DNA of 64,000 bases from Exiguobacterium sp. s122 (GCF_018618475.1 NZ_JACSMD010000001.1:1674001-1738000), one strand, 5' to 3'. Shown: positions 52,489 through 61,071, numbered from the stretch's first letter. Numbers and translations are program-made. Notes: generated by a model not told the origin, from the letters alone.

Positions 52489-53057
52489 CCTCGTTCCTCC
52501 CTCATCATCCATTCGTCTCGTAACAGTCGGTACATCGTCAAATCCATGAAGCGTCCGTGACTATACGCATAGTCTTGGAGTAATCCTTCCTCAGTAAAAC
52601 CAAGCTTTTGGACCAATCGATTCGACCCTTCGTTCTCCGGTGCGACGAGTGCGGAGATCCGATGGAACTTAAACTCGTTGAACCCGTGCGTGATGACGGC
52701 CGTGGCCGCCTCGTGCGCGACGCCTTGACGCCAATAGTGCTTCGCGACTTCAAATCCAATCTCAGCCCGGAAATATTGCGGTGTCCAATTATGGAAACCG
52801 ATTGTTCCAATAAGTTCGTCAGTCATGCGGTCACAAATGGCCCACCGTATGGCTTTCCCTTGTTGAAATTGGTCTTTGAAATAGGCGATGACGTTCTTTG
52901 CCTCATAGACCGCAAGGAGCGGATCAGATCCGTAATACCGCATGACGTCATCCGTCGACAAGATGGTGTAGAGCGCCCGGGCGTCACGTGGCTCAAGCTC
53001 TCTCAACGTGAAGCGATTCGTAGCGAGCTCCGGAAAACTTTTCTTTAACCCCCACAT
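52485..53057 (-). CDS. GNAT acetyltransferase, RimJ/RimL-like
   Basis: 190 residues. TNRFTLRELEPRDARALYTI at the N-terminus, then GTIGFHNWTPQYFRAEIGFE, acetyl-CoA motif YWRQGVAHEAATAVI and NRLVQKLGFTEEGLLQDYAY. RimJ/L-type enzymes acetylate protein N-termini or small substrates. First gene of the overlapping trio GNAT-hydrolase-oxidoreductase; AAAGGCGGG precedes the ATG. Confidence 0.85.
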   Translation of the reverse strand: MWGLKKSFPELATNRFTLRELEPRDARALYTILSTDDVMRYYGSDPLLAVYEAKNVIAYFKDQFQQGKAIRWAICDRMTDELIGTIGFHNWTPQYFRAEIGFEVAKHYWRQGVAHEAATAVITHGFNEFKFHRISALVAPENEGSNRLVQKLGFTEEGLLQDYAYSHGRFMDLTMYRLLRDEWMMREERG

Positions 53058-53198
53058 ACTGAACCCGCCTTTCTGTATCCTTTTCTCAATTATAGCTTGT
53101 TTTCCTTCAAAATCGTCAGTTCAACCCTCTCGAACATGGCGTACGTGAAATGGATTTGCTAAAATTAAAGAAAGCGACTTCGAACTGAGGGGATAAAC

Positions 53199-53930
53199 AT
53201 GTCAAAACAGTTGTTTTACATTAAACAAGACCGAGAATTACAACGTTTTACGTTACATGGGGTCACATTGAGCGATGTCACCGAGGCGCTCTCGCTCGCC
53301 CGCCCAATGATTATCTGCCGGACGGACGTCAAAGGCATGCGCCAATCAACGCGTACGCACTTCCGTTACATCGAGGCGCACGAACTCGCGACGTTCTCAA
53401 CGAAATACTTGAACAATCAAACGACGTTTACCGCCATCGACTTTCCGGACTATCACGTCCTTGAATCGTTGTCGGATCACGAAATTGCCGAAATTCTGTT
53501 TTTAAGTCATATGGAACGCGGATTGAAAGGTCCGTTTCTCCATTCGATTCAAAATGAAATCGCCTTCTTCAATGAAGCAAACGATCGACACAGTAGCCTA
53601 TACATAAGAGATTGGGCCTCGATCAATCGTTTCTTACAAAGCGTGTTGCAGAGCAAGCTCGACCGTGACATTCGAAACATCAGTTTTGTCCCGATTCCGC
53701 TCCCTGTTATCGAAGAGTTACTGACGTTAGCCCCACAAGGGTTGATTATCGACTTCGACCATACGAAACGGAGCTTGTTTAATCGCTACATTACCATCTC
53801 GTTTTACGTGGCAGGTCGTTACGAGGACATGTCGGTGTTAGAGGAAGACTTCGATGCGAAAAAAGAATCGATCGCGTTGAAAGGCCAATTGACGTATCGA
53901 CGCCGCACGTGGGAAATCGAGCGGTTTTAA
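53199..53930 (+). CDS. Unrecognised soluble protein
   Basis: 243 residues, no signal peptide or membrane segment. It begins MSKQLFYIKQDRELQRFTLH and shows SDHEIAEILFLSHMERGLKG, RDIRNISFVPIPLPVIEELL and an acidic C-terminal stretch before TYRRRTWEIERF. I recognise no family motif. GAGGGGA precedes the ATG and the terminator at 53952-53980 follows, so it is a complete single gene. A possible -10 (TAAAAT) lies near 53160. Confidence 0.55.
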   Translation: MSKQLFYIKQDRELQRFTLHGVTLSDVTEALSLARPMIICRTDVKGMRQSTRTHFRYIEAHELATFSTKYLNNQTTFTAIDFPDYHVLESLSDHEIAEILFLSHMERGLKGPFLHSIQNEIAFFNEANDRHSSLYIRDWASINRFLQSVLQSKLDRDIRNISFVPIPLPVIEELLTLAPQGLIIDFDHTKRSLFNRYITISFYVAGRYEDMSVLEEDFDAKKESIALKGQLTYRRRTWEIERF

Positions 53931-53951
53931 GGTCATTCATGTACTAAAGCG

Positions 53952-53980
53952 AAAAGAACCTGACTCCATTTGGTTCTTTT
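53952..53980 (+). terminator. Terminator of the 243-residue gene
   Basis: AAAAGAACC/GGTTCTTTT with an 11-nt loop and T run. Confidence 0.85.
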
Positions 53981-54193
53981 TTGTTATGTTGCGCATTTAT
54001 TTTTCTTAATAAAGCGCTCTAGGACAGGCTCAAAATACTATTTTTAAATTTCGATAACAAATTGTCTAAATTTTTCGTTAAATTGACTCTTTTCTTTTTG
54101 GGATAGGGCGTTATACTAGGAATAACCTTCTCGAGGAATCGAAGGCAATATAGAGAAAGCGAGGTGAAATCTATTCATCACGCAGATGGATAG

Positions 54194-54490
54194 ATGCACG
54201 ATATGGAACAACTGAAAGTACAGGGAATTTCTTCGTTCACCAAGTTTGCGACGAATGGAAAAATGCTGAAATTAAAAGATGCCATTGCCGGCGAGCAACG
54301 GATTTCGCTTCAGGAAGCGACCGACATTCAAGTCTCGATGCTCGACGAGGACCATTCGCGCTTCACTATATTTGGTCAGTCAAACCCGCTCGTGGAACTG
54401 ACCCTTCCTCATCATTCGTGTGACGTGCTTCACGCTTGGCTGTTACACAAACTAAAACGACAAAAAATCAAATTGGCCTCGAACGCCTAA
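54194..54490 (+). CDS. Unrecognised small protein
   Basis: 98 residues: MHDMEQLKVQGISSFTKFAT, then MLKLKDAIAGEQRISLQEAT and a basic C-terminus WLLHKLKRQKIKLASNA. No family recognised. The ATG has only a poor ribosome-binding site. The strong one, GAGGTGA at 54161-54167, faces an in-frame ATT codon followed by five sense codons and TAG directly before this ATG. The next ATG is 54203. Ended by a strong hairpin at 54493. Confidence 0.5.
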   Translation: MHDMEQLKVQGISSFTKFATNGKMLKLKDAIAGEQRISLQEATDIQVSMLDEDHSRFTIFGQSNPLVELTLPHHSCDVLHAWLLHKLKRQKIKLASNA

Positions 54491-54492
54491 CG

Positions 54493-54524
54493 AAAAGCCG
54501 TCCCACTTGAAAGGGACGGCTTTT
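54493..54524. terminator. Terminator between the 98-residue gene and the PTS operon
   Basis: AAAAGCCGTCCC/GGGACGGCTTTT 12-bp perfect stem with an 8-nt loop; symmetric, serves both sides. Confidence 0.9.
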
Positions 54525-54534
54525 CTCATACGAA

Positions 54535-55797
54535 TTAGGTGAAGAGCGAGACGAACCAGCTGATTAGGATCCCGACGAGCGCGAAGTCGGAGTCGCCGAA
54601 CGTCGTACTTTCGAACCCGAGATTTCCGAGGAGCGGCAACAAAAGTGCTGGCAAAAAGGAAATCAATAACCCGTTTGCAAATGCGCCGAGCAAAGCACCA
54701 CGTCTTCCACCGGTCGCGTTCCCGAACACGCCGGCTGTTGCCCCAGTGAAGAAGTGTGGCACAAGACCCGGGACGATGACCGCTAGCCCGAATAGAGGCA
54801 AGAAGAACATCGCAATCAATCCGGCCGTAAAACTCGCCAAGAAACCGATGATGACGGCGTTAGGTGCGAACGGGAAGACCGTCGGACAGTCAAGCGCCGG
54901 TTTGGCGTTTGGCACCATCTTGTCGGCAATCCCTTTGAACGCAGGCACGATTTCCGCGATCAACATGCGGACACCTGCGAGTACGATATAAACACCCGCC
55001 GCAAACGTAATCGCTTGGATTACCGAGAAGACGATGTAGTTCGATCCGTCCGAAAGTTCACTTTCAATGAATGTCGGACCAGCGAACAAGGCAACGACGA
55101 TGAATAAGAGTGTCATCGTCAATGAGACAGCGACCGAAGTATCACGAAGAAAGCCGAGCTGTTTTGGGACTTTAATCTGTTCCGTTGAATGTTCTTTGTT
55201 CCCAGCGTACTTCCCGATTGTCCCAGAAACGAAATACCCGAGCGACCCGAAGTGTCCGACCGCGAAGTCGTCCGACCCCGTGATTTGACGGACGAATGGT
55301 TGTAGAAGTGCTGGGAAGAGCACCATACATAAACCAAGCAATACTGAACCGACTGCAACGAGCATGACACCTTCAAGTCCTGAAACCGAGAGAATTGCAG
55401 CAAGCAAACTCGCCATGAAGAGCGTGTGATGACCCGTTAAGAAAATATACTTGAACGGAGTGAAACGAGCCAAGATGATGTTCATAATCATCCCGAAAAC
55501 CATGATCATCGCCGTCTCGACACCAAACGCGTCTTGCGCGACAGCGACGATGGCCTCGTTGTTCGGGATAACCCCGCGAATGCTGAATGCTTCATCGAAC
55601 ATCCGGCCAAAGATGTCAAGCGCGGCGATGATGACACCGGCACCGGCACCAATGATGACGAATCCCATGATTGTCTTCAACGTTCCTGAAACGACGGAAG
55701 CGACATCTTTCTTTTGAAGCATGAGACCGATTAGCGCAAACAGCCCGACTAAAATCGCTGGTGTTCCCAATATATCTCGCATTATCAAATCAAGCAT
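54535..55797 (-). CDS. PTS ascorbate-type EIIC (UlaA/SgaT family)
   Basis: 420 residues with ten or more membrane helices: MRDILGTPAILVGLFALIGL, FTPFKYIFLTGHHTLFMASL and VPHFFTGATAGVFGNATGGR match the SgaT/UlaA permease family. EIIC proteins translocate and present the sugar for phosphorylation by EIIB. The family is named for ascorbate, but no ascorbate-degradation genes follow, so the substrate is open. Last gene of a three-gene operon (regulator-EIIA, EIIB, EIIC). Confidence 0.88.
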   Translation of the reverse strand: MLDLIMRDILGTPAILVGLFALIGLMLQKKDVASVVSGTLKTIMGFVIIGAGAGVIIAALDIFGRMFDEAFSIRGVIPNNEAIVAVAQDAFGVETAMIMVFGMIMNIILARFTPFKYIFLTGHHTLFMASLLAAILSVSGLEGVMLVAVGSVLLGLCMVLFPALLQPFVRQITGSDDFAVGHFGSLGYFVSGTIGKYAGNKEHSTEQIKVPKQLGFLRDTSVAVSLTMTLLFIVVALFAGPTFIESELSDGSNYIVFSVIQAITFAAGVYIVLAGVRMLIAEIVPAFKGIADKMVPNAKPALDCPTVFPFAPNAVIIGFLASFTAGLIAMFFLPLFGLAVIVPGLVPHFFTGATAGVFGNATGGRRGALLGAFANGLLISFLPALLLPLLGNLGFESTTFGDSDFALVGILISWFVSLFT

Positions 55798-55831
55798 ACG
55801 TTGTTCCCCCTTACCGTCCCGAAATGATTAC

Positions 55832-56098
55832 TTACAGCTTATCGCTCAAGTGGGCTTTGATTTGTTCGATATCCATCACGTTCTCGAGCGCGACGATTGT
55901 CCGTGTCCCGTCATCTAACGTCGTAATGATGTCTTTTGCGCCGAGATAAATGTCAGCTGGCTCTGTGCGCGCCGTCGCGATGTCCGTATGTGAGACCTCT
56001 GCCTCTTTCCCCATCTGTTCAAGCGCTTTCTTAACGTTCAATTCCATGATGAAACTTGACCCTAATCCGTTTCCACATACTACTAAAATCTTTTTCAT
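55832..56098 (-). CDS. PTS EIIB, lactose/ascorbate type (UlaB-like)
   Basis: 88 residues. The phosphocysteine loop is at the N-terminus (Cys8 in MKKILVVCGNGLGSSFIMEL), followed by the IIB fold (DIYLGAKDIITTLDD). It takes phosphate from EIIA and passes it to the sugar entering through EIIC. 3 bp after the regulator stop. Confidence 0.92.
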   Translation of the reverse strand: MKKILVVCGNGLGSSFIMELNVKKALEQMGKEAEVSHTDIATARTEPADIYLGAKDIITTLDDGTRTIVALENVMDIEQIKAHLSDKL

Positions 56099-56101
56099 GA
56101 T

Positions 56102-58120
56102 TTATTCCTCCTCAGAATAGGTTGTAACGACTCGTAAAATGTCTTCAATTGTTTTAGAAGCCAACACGTGATTCAAATCCGCTTCGTTCCCGAGTAGCTC
56201 AGTCAGCTGAGCTAACGCCTTCAAATGCGTCGTTTGGTCGATTGCCGCGAGGACGAAGAACAGCCGCACAGGCTTGTCGGTCGGAAAAACGACCGGTTCT
56301 GTGAGTTTCAAGACGCTCATCCCGAGCGAGCGGACCCCATCCTCGGGGCGAGCGTGTGGAATGGCCACGTCCGGCATCAACACGACATATGGGCCATGCT
56401 GTTCCACGTTGGCAATCATCGTCTCAATATAACGCGTCTCAATCGAGGCGTTCTCTTCAAGTGGCCGGGCCGCAAGGCGAATCGCCTCTTTCCAATCACT
56501 CACACGTTCCATCAACTGTACATTGTCTTGCGTAATCAATTCATTTAACACTGGTTGTTCCCCCTCTGATCTCATCGGGTTTTGATTCGGATTAAGCAAC
56601 GCACGCAGCTCTCGTCTCAATTGCCGTTCATTTGTAACCGTCGCGTACTTCTCGATGACGTGCATCACCTCATCGAGTTGAAGCGGAACTTCTGGTACGC
56701 TGTGCAAAAAGCGCTTCCCGATTTCTCGCTTTAATGCGACTTGCTCGAGGCGTGTCGGCAACGTCGGGACGAGCATAACGTGTGCAATTCGTTGCACGTC
56801 CCGTGGGAGTGGCACCGTCGTGAAGACAAGATCGACAAGTGGTGCGAACCGCTCCACGTCGCGCTGTGAAATCGGCGGCAAGAAGACGAACTCCGGAAAC
56901 TGGTTTTTCAGAATATGATCGAGCATATGCGAGACGCTCACCCCACTTGGACAGACAACGATGGCCTTCATCTTTTCATCTAAGTGCTGACCTTGACGAT
57001 GGAGGTGTGCCGCGAAATGAAGTGTATAGTACATTACTTCGTGTTTTGGAATCACCTTGTCGATTCGCTTTCGAAAGGGCTCGAGCGACTTGTCAACGAG
57101 TACGTTCAAGACTTGATGTTCTTTCATCACATAGCGCTCGAGTTCCCGAGGCGCCTCGAGCCCAGTGTATACACGCTGGAGCGTTGCCTTTGAATGAAGG
57201 ACGAGCTTCTCACATAACGCCTCGCGTTCGATGATGAACGTACAACTCAACGTCTCGAATCGTTCGATGACTTCCATCATGACGAGTGACAGATTTTGCT
57301 GGACGTTCGCATCCATCTCTTCTTCCATTTTTGGCCCGCTCTTGACGAGCATGTCGAGCGTGACCCATAGATGAGAAAGTTGATTAAAATGTTCTCGTAG
57401 TGATTCATCCGTGTTCTCGAACAGAATCACATCTTCCTCATCGTGCGCTTCCGTACGGGCAAGTCGGCTGCCTAGCAACAAAAAGTAAGTCAGCTTCTCG
57501 CGATGACTTTCGACGAAACGGAATTGATGCAGCCGTTCATACGACTCAATCTGTTCGATTAGACGGTCGTGCTCGGTTTGCCAAGTGTCGATAATCGCAC
57601 TGATCAATCGCTCTTTCGTCGACAGTTCGACCAAACGTTCGACTGCTCGATACAAGTAAAGGGCGATCGTCTGCGGATGTCCGTTGACATGATAACCGGT
57701 GCGGCGGGTGTAGGCAAAGTCGAGACCGAACTGAGCGGCATTCGCCTTGACGGCGTTCAAACTCTCTTGCACCGTGAACTTTGAAACATCGAGTAGTTGT
57801 TGATAATGGACGCTCGACAAAAACTCGTCTGTCGTCAACGTGTAAAAGATGATTAACAACTCGCGCTCATCTTCAGAAAAGAGTAGCTCGGCCCGTTCAA
57901 CCCCCTCGTAAATGCGCGGATCGTTGAGAAGTCGAATCGATGTCCCTTCCATCTCTAACTGAGGCAAGTTGCAATCGCTCAGCCACTGCTGAATACGTTC
58001 CAATTCATATTCAATTGTTCGTTTTGAGTACGGCAACATCAAAGTGAGTAATTGTAACGTCACATTGTTTTCATGCATGAGAACTTGGATAATCCGTTTG
58101 CTTTTTTCATTTAATAACAT
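56102..58120 (-). CDS. PRD-containing transcriptional regulator with EIIB-like and EIIA domains (BglG/MtlR type)
   Basis: 672 residues. N-terminal helix-turn-helix region (about 1-110), PRD1 (about 185-295) and PRD2 (about 305-375, HEVMYYTLHFAAHLHR), an EIIB-like domain (Cys390 in AIVVCPSGVSVSHML) and a C-terminal EIIA-2 domain (about 525-672, His589 in LMPDVAIPHARPEDGV). Phosphorylation of the PRDs and EIIB controls activity. The operon has no separate EIIA gene, so the EIIA domain here may also serve transport. A near-perfect cre site lies upstream at 58169-58182. Confidence 0.92.
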   Translation of the reverse strand: MLLNEKSKRIIQVLMHENNVTLQLLTLMLPYSKRTIEYELERIQQWLSDCNLPQLEMEGTSIRLLNDPRIYEGVERAELLFSEDERELLIIFYTLTTDEFLSSVHYQQLLDVSKFTVQESLNAVKANAAQFGLDFAYTRRTGYHVNGHPQTIALYLYRAVERLVELSTKERLISAIIDTWQTEHDRLIEQIESYERLHQFRFVESHREKLTYFLLLGSRLARTEAHDEEDVILFENTDESLREHFNQLSHLWVTLDMLVKSGPKMEEEMDANVQQNLSLVMMEVIERFETLSCTFIIEREALCEKLVLHSKATLQRVYTGLEAPRELERYVMKEHQVLNVLVDKSLEPFRKRIDKVIPKHEVMYYTLHFAAHLHRQGQHLDEKMKAIVVCPSGVSVSHMLDHILKNQFPEFVFLPPISQRDVERFAPLVDLVFTTVPLPRDVQRIAHVMLVPTLPTRLEQVALKREIGKRFLHSVPEVPLQLDEVMHVIEKYATVTNERQLRRELRALLNPNQNPMRSEGEQPVLNELITQDNVQLMERVSDWKEAIRLAARPLEENASIETRYIETMIANVEQHGPYVVLMPDVAIPHARPEDGVRSLGMSVLKLTEPVVFPTDKPVRLFFVLAAIDQTTHLKALAQLTELLGNEADLNHVLASKTIEDILRVVTTYSEEE

Positions 58121-58168
58121 AGTAGAGGCCTCCTACACGTTTAGTATACGAGAGAAATTACTTCTTTA

Positions 58169-58182
58169 TGTAAGCGTTTACG
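58169..58182. promoter_or_regulatory. CcpA cre site upstream of the PTS operon
   Basis: TGTAAGCGTTTACG matches TGWAARCGNTWWCA at all but one position, 49 bp before the regulator start codon. Implies glucose repression of the PTS unit. Confidence 0.75.
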
Positions 58183-58239
58183 ACATAGTTTTCGGGCCGA
58201 CGAGCCAAAAATTCTGTCTGACCGCTATGGACAGAAAAA

Positions 58240-58260
58240 AGCGAGGGCTCTCCCCTCGCT
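58240..58260 (-). terminator. Terminator of the pgpA operon
   Basis: AGCGAGGG/CCCTCGCT with a TTTTTTC tail on the minus strand, 8 bp after the last stop. Confidence 0.88.
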
Positions 58261-58267
58261 CCCATCA

Positions 58268-58462
58268 TCATTCTGTCGTTTGTGCTTGTTCGTTTCGTCG
58301 ATAAATCGTCACGCCGCCATGTTTCGCTTCCCCAACGACTTGGAACAACCATCCTTTTTCCACTAATAAAGAACGGACTGTTAAAAAGTCGTCTTTCGGG
58401 ACCGTCACCTCCTCGACGTCACCGTCAAGCAGACGTTGAATGTGCGCTTCCCACTCATTCAT
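58268..58462 (-). CDS. Small protein, last gene of the pgpA operon, unknown
   Basis: 64 residues: MNEWEAHIQRLLDGDVEEVT, then VRSLLVEKGWLFQVVGEAKH and GGVTIYRRNEQ. Soluble alpha/beta pattern, no recognised family. The ATG is 1 nt after the upstream stop, with AGGGGAGG upstream. A terminator follows directly. Confidence 0.65.
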   Translation of the reverse strand: MNEWEAHIQRLLDGDVEEVTVPKDDFLTVRSLLVEKGWLFQVVGEAKHGGVTIYRRNEQAQTTE

Positions 58463-58463
58463 C

Positions 58464-58988
58464 TCATCCTCCCCTTTCCATCTGTTTATTGGCCCAGGTA
58501 AATAAGCGCTGCCCGGTCATGACGGCGTCCCCGGGGACATACACGTCGTCCGGCACTCGAGAGACGTCGGCCAAGTCGAAGCCGCTCGCCAAGACGATGT
58601 CTTCGTCGAGCATCTCTTCTATGTACTGAAGCGCAAACGAAAGAACGTCTTCGTCCGTCGTCTTCCCGCTCATCGCGAGTGCCTCTTCATAAACCGTGTC
58701 TTTCTGATTCGCCTTCAATACCACACGCCCCCCTTGAAGTAAGGCATAAGGCGGCAATGCGTCGACATGGAATACCTCATACGCCTTATACGCAGCCTCG
58801 TCGCATGACAGTAGCGGAATGAACGCTTTGGCCGCTGTCCATTTCTTCAACTGGAACAACGTCCGCATCGGTGTGAACGAACGTGCCCCGGACTGATCTT
58901 TCTCCACTAAAATCGTTGGCACGGCTGCCTGATCGGCTGTCAGTTGGTCCATGAACAACCACTGCTCGACTTCGGTCACCAGTATCAT
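58464..58988 (-). CDS. Unknown protein coupled to the PAP2 phosphatase
   Basis: 174 residues, soluble and acidic, no motif recognised: MILVTEVEQWLFMDQLTADQ, FTPMRTLFQLKKWTAAKAFI, LPPYALLQGGRVVLKANQ and an acidic middle. The ATG lies in the PAP2 stop codon (ATGA overlap) with AAGGAGG upstream, so translation is coupled. The frame reads further to 59048 but overlaps PAP2. Confidence 0.65.
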   Translation of the reverse strand: MILVTEVEQWLFMDQLTADQAAVPTILVEKDQSGARSFTPMRTLFQLKKWTAAKAFIPLLSCDEAAYKAYEVFHVDALPPYALLQGGRVVLKANQKDTVYEEALAMSGKTTDEDVLSFALQYIEEMLDEDIVLASGFDLADVSRVPDDVYVPGDAVMTGQRLFTWANKQMERGG

Positions 58989-59572
58989 GTTTCTTTCCTC
59001 CTTATCCACCACTCGGAGATAACGATGACGACAAGTGCGACGAGCCATCCTCCGAGGACATCACTAAAGTAGTGCACATTTAAAATGACTCGACTGAACG
59101 AGACGATGACAACAAATAACATCATCAAGGAGACAAGGATGAGCGAACGTTGTGAGCGATACAAACTAAACGCGATTAAGCCGTATAGGGCAAGCGACCC
59201 CGAGGCGTGCCCACTCGGAAAACTATAGGTCGTCGCGTCTAGGGCGGCGTCAATGAGCGGTCGCTCAATCCCATAGACAAGCTTTAAAAGTTGCGTCAAC
59301 ACGAGCGTACCGATGACGACAATCGGTAATCGGAACGCTTCGGCACGCTGCCCACGCCACAACCAGAACAACATCCCAACGAACGAGAGGCCGATTAACA
59401 CGCGCACGCTCCCGAGCTCTGTGATATAGGCGAACGTCGACCCGGCGAGCGGGGCCACGAGCTCGTAGACGAACGAATCCATCGGTGCGGCGGCCCCTAA
59501 AACGACAATCACCGAGACGAGGGCATAGGCCAACGTCCCGGCGATGAGGAGCAATCTTGCTTGACGATCCAT
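58985..59572 (-). CDS. PAP2 superfamily membrane phosphatase
   Basis: 195 residues, six membrane helices. The three catalytic motifs are intact: KLVYGIERP (KxxxxxxRP), SFPSGHASG (PSGH) and SRVILNVHYFSD (SRxxxxxHxxxD). Such enzymes hydrolyse phosphatidate, phosphatidylglycerophosphate or undecaprenyl pyrophosphate on the outer face. The start overlaps the pgpA stop (TGATG), so PAP2 and PgpA are made together. Confidence 0.92.
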   Translation of the reverse strand: MDRQARLLLIAGTLAYALVSVIVVLGAAAPMDSFVYELVAPLAGSTFAYITELGSVRVLIGLSFVGMLFWLWRGQRAEAFRLPIVVIGTLVLTQLLKLVYGIERPLIDAALDATTYSFPSGHASGSLALYGLIAFSLYRSQRSLILVSLMMLFVVIVSFSRVILNVHYFSDVLGGWLVALVVIVISEWWIRRKET

Positions 59573-60147
59573 CAATACAATCCTTTTCGTTCGCGCATTT
59601 CTTCTTCACCAAAATCGGTCATGTCACGCAAACGGTGCGCAAGGCGACCTGAAGCGTTCGCGGCGATAGCACCGACGAGGTCGTCCATGAACGTGTGGAC
59701 TTGCCCGTCATCCATCTTCGTATCCAATTGCTTGATGATCCCGATCTTCGCTTTATCTAAGTAACCGAACGTCGTGACGGCAATCGAACCGTACGTGTTC
59801 ACAGCCCCGATGGCAATCGTCTCGTCGACTCCGAACAACCCTTCGTCCGATGCGACGATGGACAAAAGTGGTTCCGACAATTGACCGCGCTCGGCCAAGA
59901 TGTCGAGTTCAGACCCGACGAGGATGGCGTGCTGCAGTTCACGTTTCTCGAGCACGGCCTCGACCGAATCCATGCAATCCTTTAACGTTAAGTGCGGCGA
60001 ATAAGGCGCCTGCATTTGATAGACGATTTCCCCGATCGATTCGATCGATACGCCTCGTTCAATTAAACGGGCCCGTGCGGCCTCGCGGACATCTCGTGAG
60101 TGCGGTACATTTTTCATAATTAGGCGGGCGCTCGTCCCGCTCCACAT
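59572..60147 (-). CDS. pgpA: Phosphatidylglycerophosphatase A-related protein (YutG)
   Basis: 191 residues. The core matches B. subtilis YutG: ARARLIERGVSIESIGEIVY, HLTLKDCMDSVEAVLEKREL, AILVGSELDILAERGQLSEP and HTFMDDLVGAIAANASGRLA. It dephosphorylates phosphatidylglycerophosphate to phosphatidylglycerol. The first 20 residues are extra; ATG 60147 has AGAGGA close by, whereas the internal ATG 60117 fits the family N-terminus but lacks a ribosome-binding site. First gene of the four-gene operon. Confidence 0.85.
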   Translation of the reverse strand: MWSGTSARLIMKNVPHSRDVREAARARLIERGVSIESIGEIVYQMQAPYSPHLTLKDCMDSVEAVLEKRELQHAILVGSELDILAERGQLSEPLLSIVASDEGLFGVDETIAIGAVNTYGSIAVTTFGYLDKAKIGIIKQLDTKMDDGQVHTFMDDLVGAIAANASGRLAHRLRDMTDFGEEEMRERKGLY

Positions 60148-60293
60148 CCTTTCCTCTCGAGGACATCATGTATCCTCATCGTACTTCCATTCCATTATAC
60201 TGAAAAATCGAAAAAAAGACTAAGCCCGCTTTGACTTCCCTCCGTAAATCGTTCATCATAAATGAGAAGACCACTATTAAAGGGGGAACTGGA

Positions 60294-60803
60294 ATGAAGA
60301 TTGGGGTAGTCTTATTTCCATCAAAACAAGTACAAGACTTCGCCAACTCGTATCGAAAGCGTTACGATACGAAATACGCGTTAATCTCGCCACATGTGAC
60401 GATTAAAGAGCGTACCGAAGTGGCCGAGTCCGACTTGCCAAAAGTGCTCGAATACTTGCAACAAATCGCCGACGAAACGAAACCGATTCAATTGAAAATT
60501 GACGGGGTCCGCTCGTTCGCACCGACGAATAACGTCCTTTACTTAAAAGTGTTACCGACGCGCGAACTGTCGACGTTGCAACAAAAATTACATGAGGGCA
60601 TCTTCAGTCAGCCTCCAAAATATGAATTCCTTCCGCACATCACGATCGGTCAAGACTTAGCCGATGCCGAATTGTTCGACGTGCTCGAACGCATGCGGAT
60701 GGAACAAGTGCATTTTGAAGAGACGATCACACGGATGGCCGTCATGTATGAGCTTGAAAACGAAACGTGGAACGTCTATGAGACGTTCCGGTTCCGCGGT
60801 TAA
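60294..60803 (+). CDS. yjcG: YjcG family 2H phosphodiesterase/RNA ligase-like protein
   Basis: 169 residues. The two catalytic HxT motifs are SPHVTIKER and LPHITIGQD, as in the 2'-5' RNA ligase/2H phosphoesterase superfamily. YjcG-type proteins are widespread in Bacilli; their substrate is unknown. AAAGGGGGA precedes the ATG at 60294. Single gene ended by the hairpin at 60812-60837, which falls in the 3' end of the converging small gene. Confidence 0.9.
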   Translation: MKIGVVLFPSKQVQDFANSYRKRYDTKYALISPHVTIKERTEVAESDLPKVLEYLQQIADETKPIQLKIDGVRSFAPTNNVLYLKVLPTRELSTLQQKLHEGIFSQPPKYEFLPHITIGQDLADAELFDVLERMRMEQVHFEETITRMAVMYELENETWNVYETFRFRG

Positions 60804-60805
60804 TA

Positions 60806-60994
60806 TTAGACGCTCCGGTCAATCAGACGACCGGGGCTTTTTTGTTGTTCGGCTTCTAACCATTCTTCTTGCCGCGGCCGAATCCGTTGGACCCGCTTGA
60901 TGCGAGTCACCGGTTCGATGTTTGCCCGTTCAGTTGGTTGGACTTGGCGATTACCATATTGGACGACTGTGAAATCAATCTGATAAGGACCCAT
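60806..60994 (-). CDS. Small basic protein, unknown
   Basis: 62 residues: MGPYQIDFTVVQYGNRQVQP then a basic stretch VTRIKRVQRIRPRQEEW. GGAGGGG lies upstream of the ATG at 60994. No recognised family. Its last codons overlap the yjcG terminator on the other strand. Confidence 0.55.
   Translation of the reverse strand: MGPYQIDFTVVQYGNRQVQPTERANIEPVTRIKRVQRIRPRQEEWLEAEQQKSPGRLIDRSV
60812..60837 (+). terminator. Terminator of yjcG
   Basis: GCTCCGGTC/GACCGGGGC stem followed by TTTTTTG. Confidence 0.85.
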
Positions 60995-61047
60995 GACTTC
61001 CCCTCCCTCACAAGTCCTTACCCGAAACCGTTTCACAATAATACAAA

Positions 61048-61071
61048 AAAGGACGCATAATCGCGCCCTTT
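61048..61071 (-). terminator. Terminator of fabI
   Basis: AAAGG-A-CGC/GCG-C-CCTTT with a 6-nt loop and a TTTTTTG tail on the minus strand. Confidence 0.85.
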
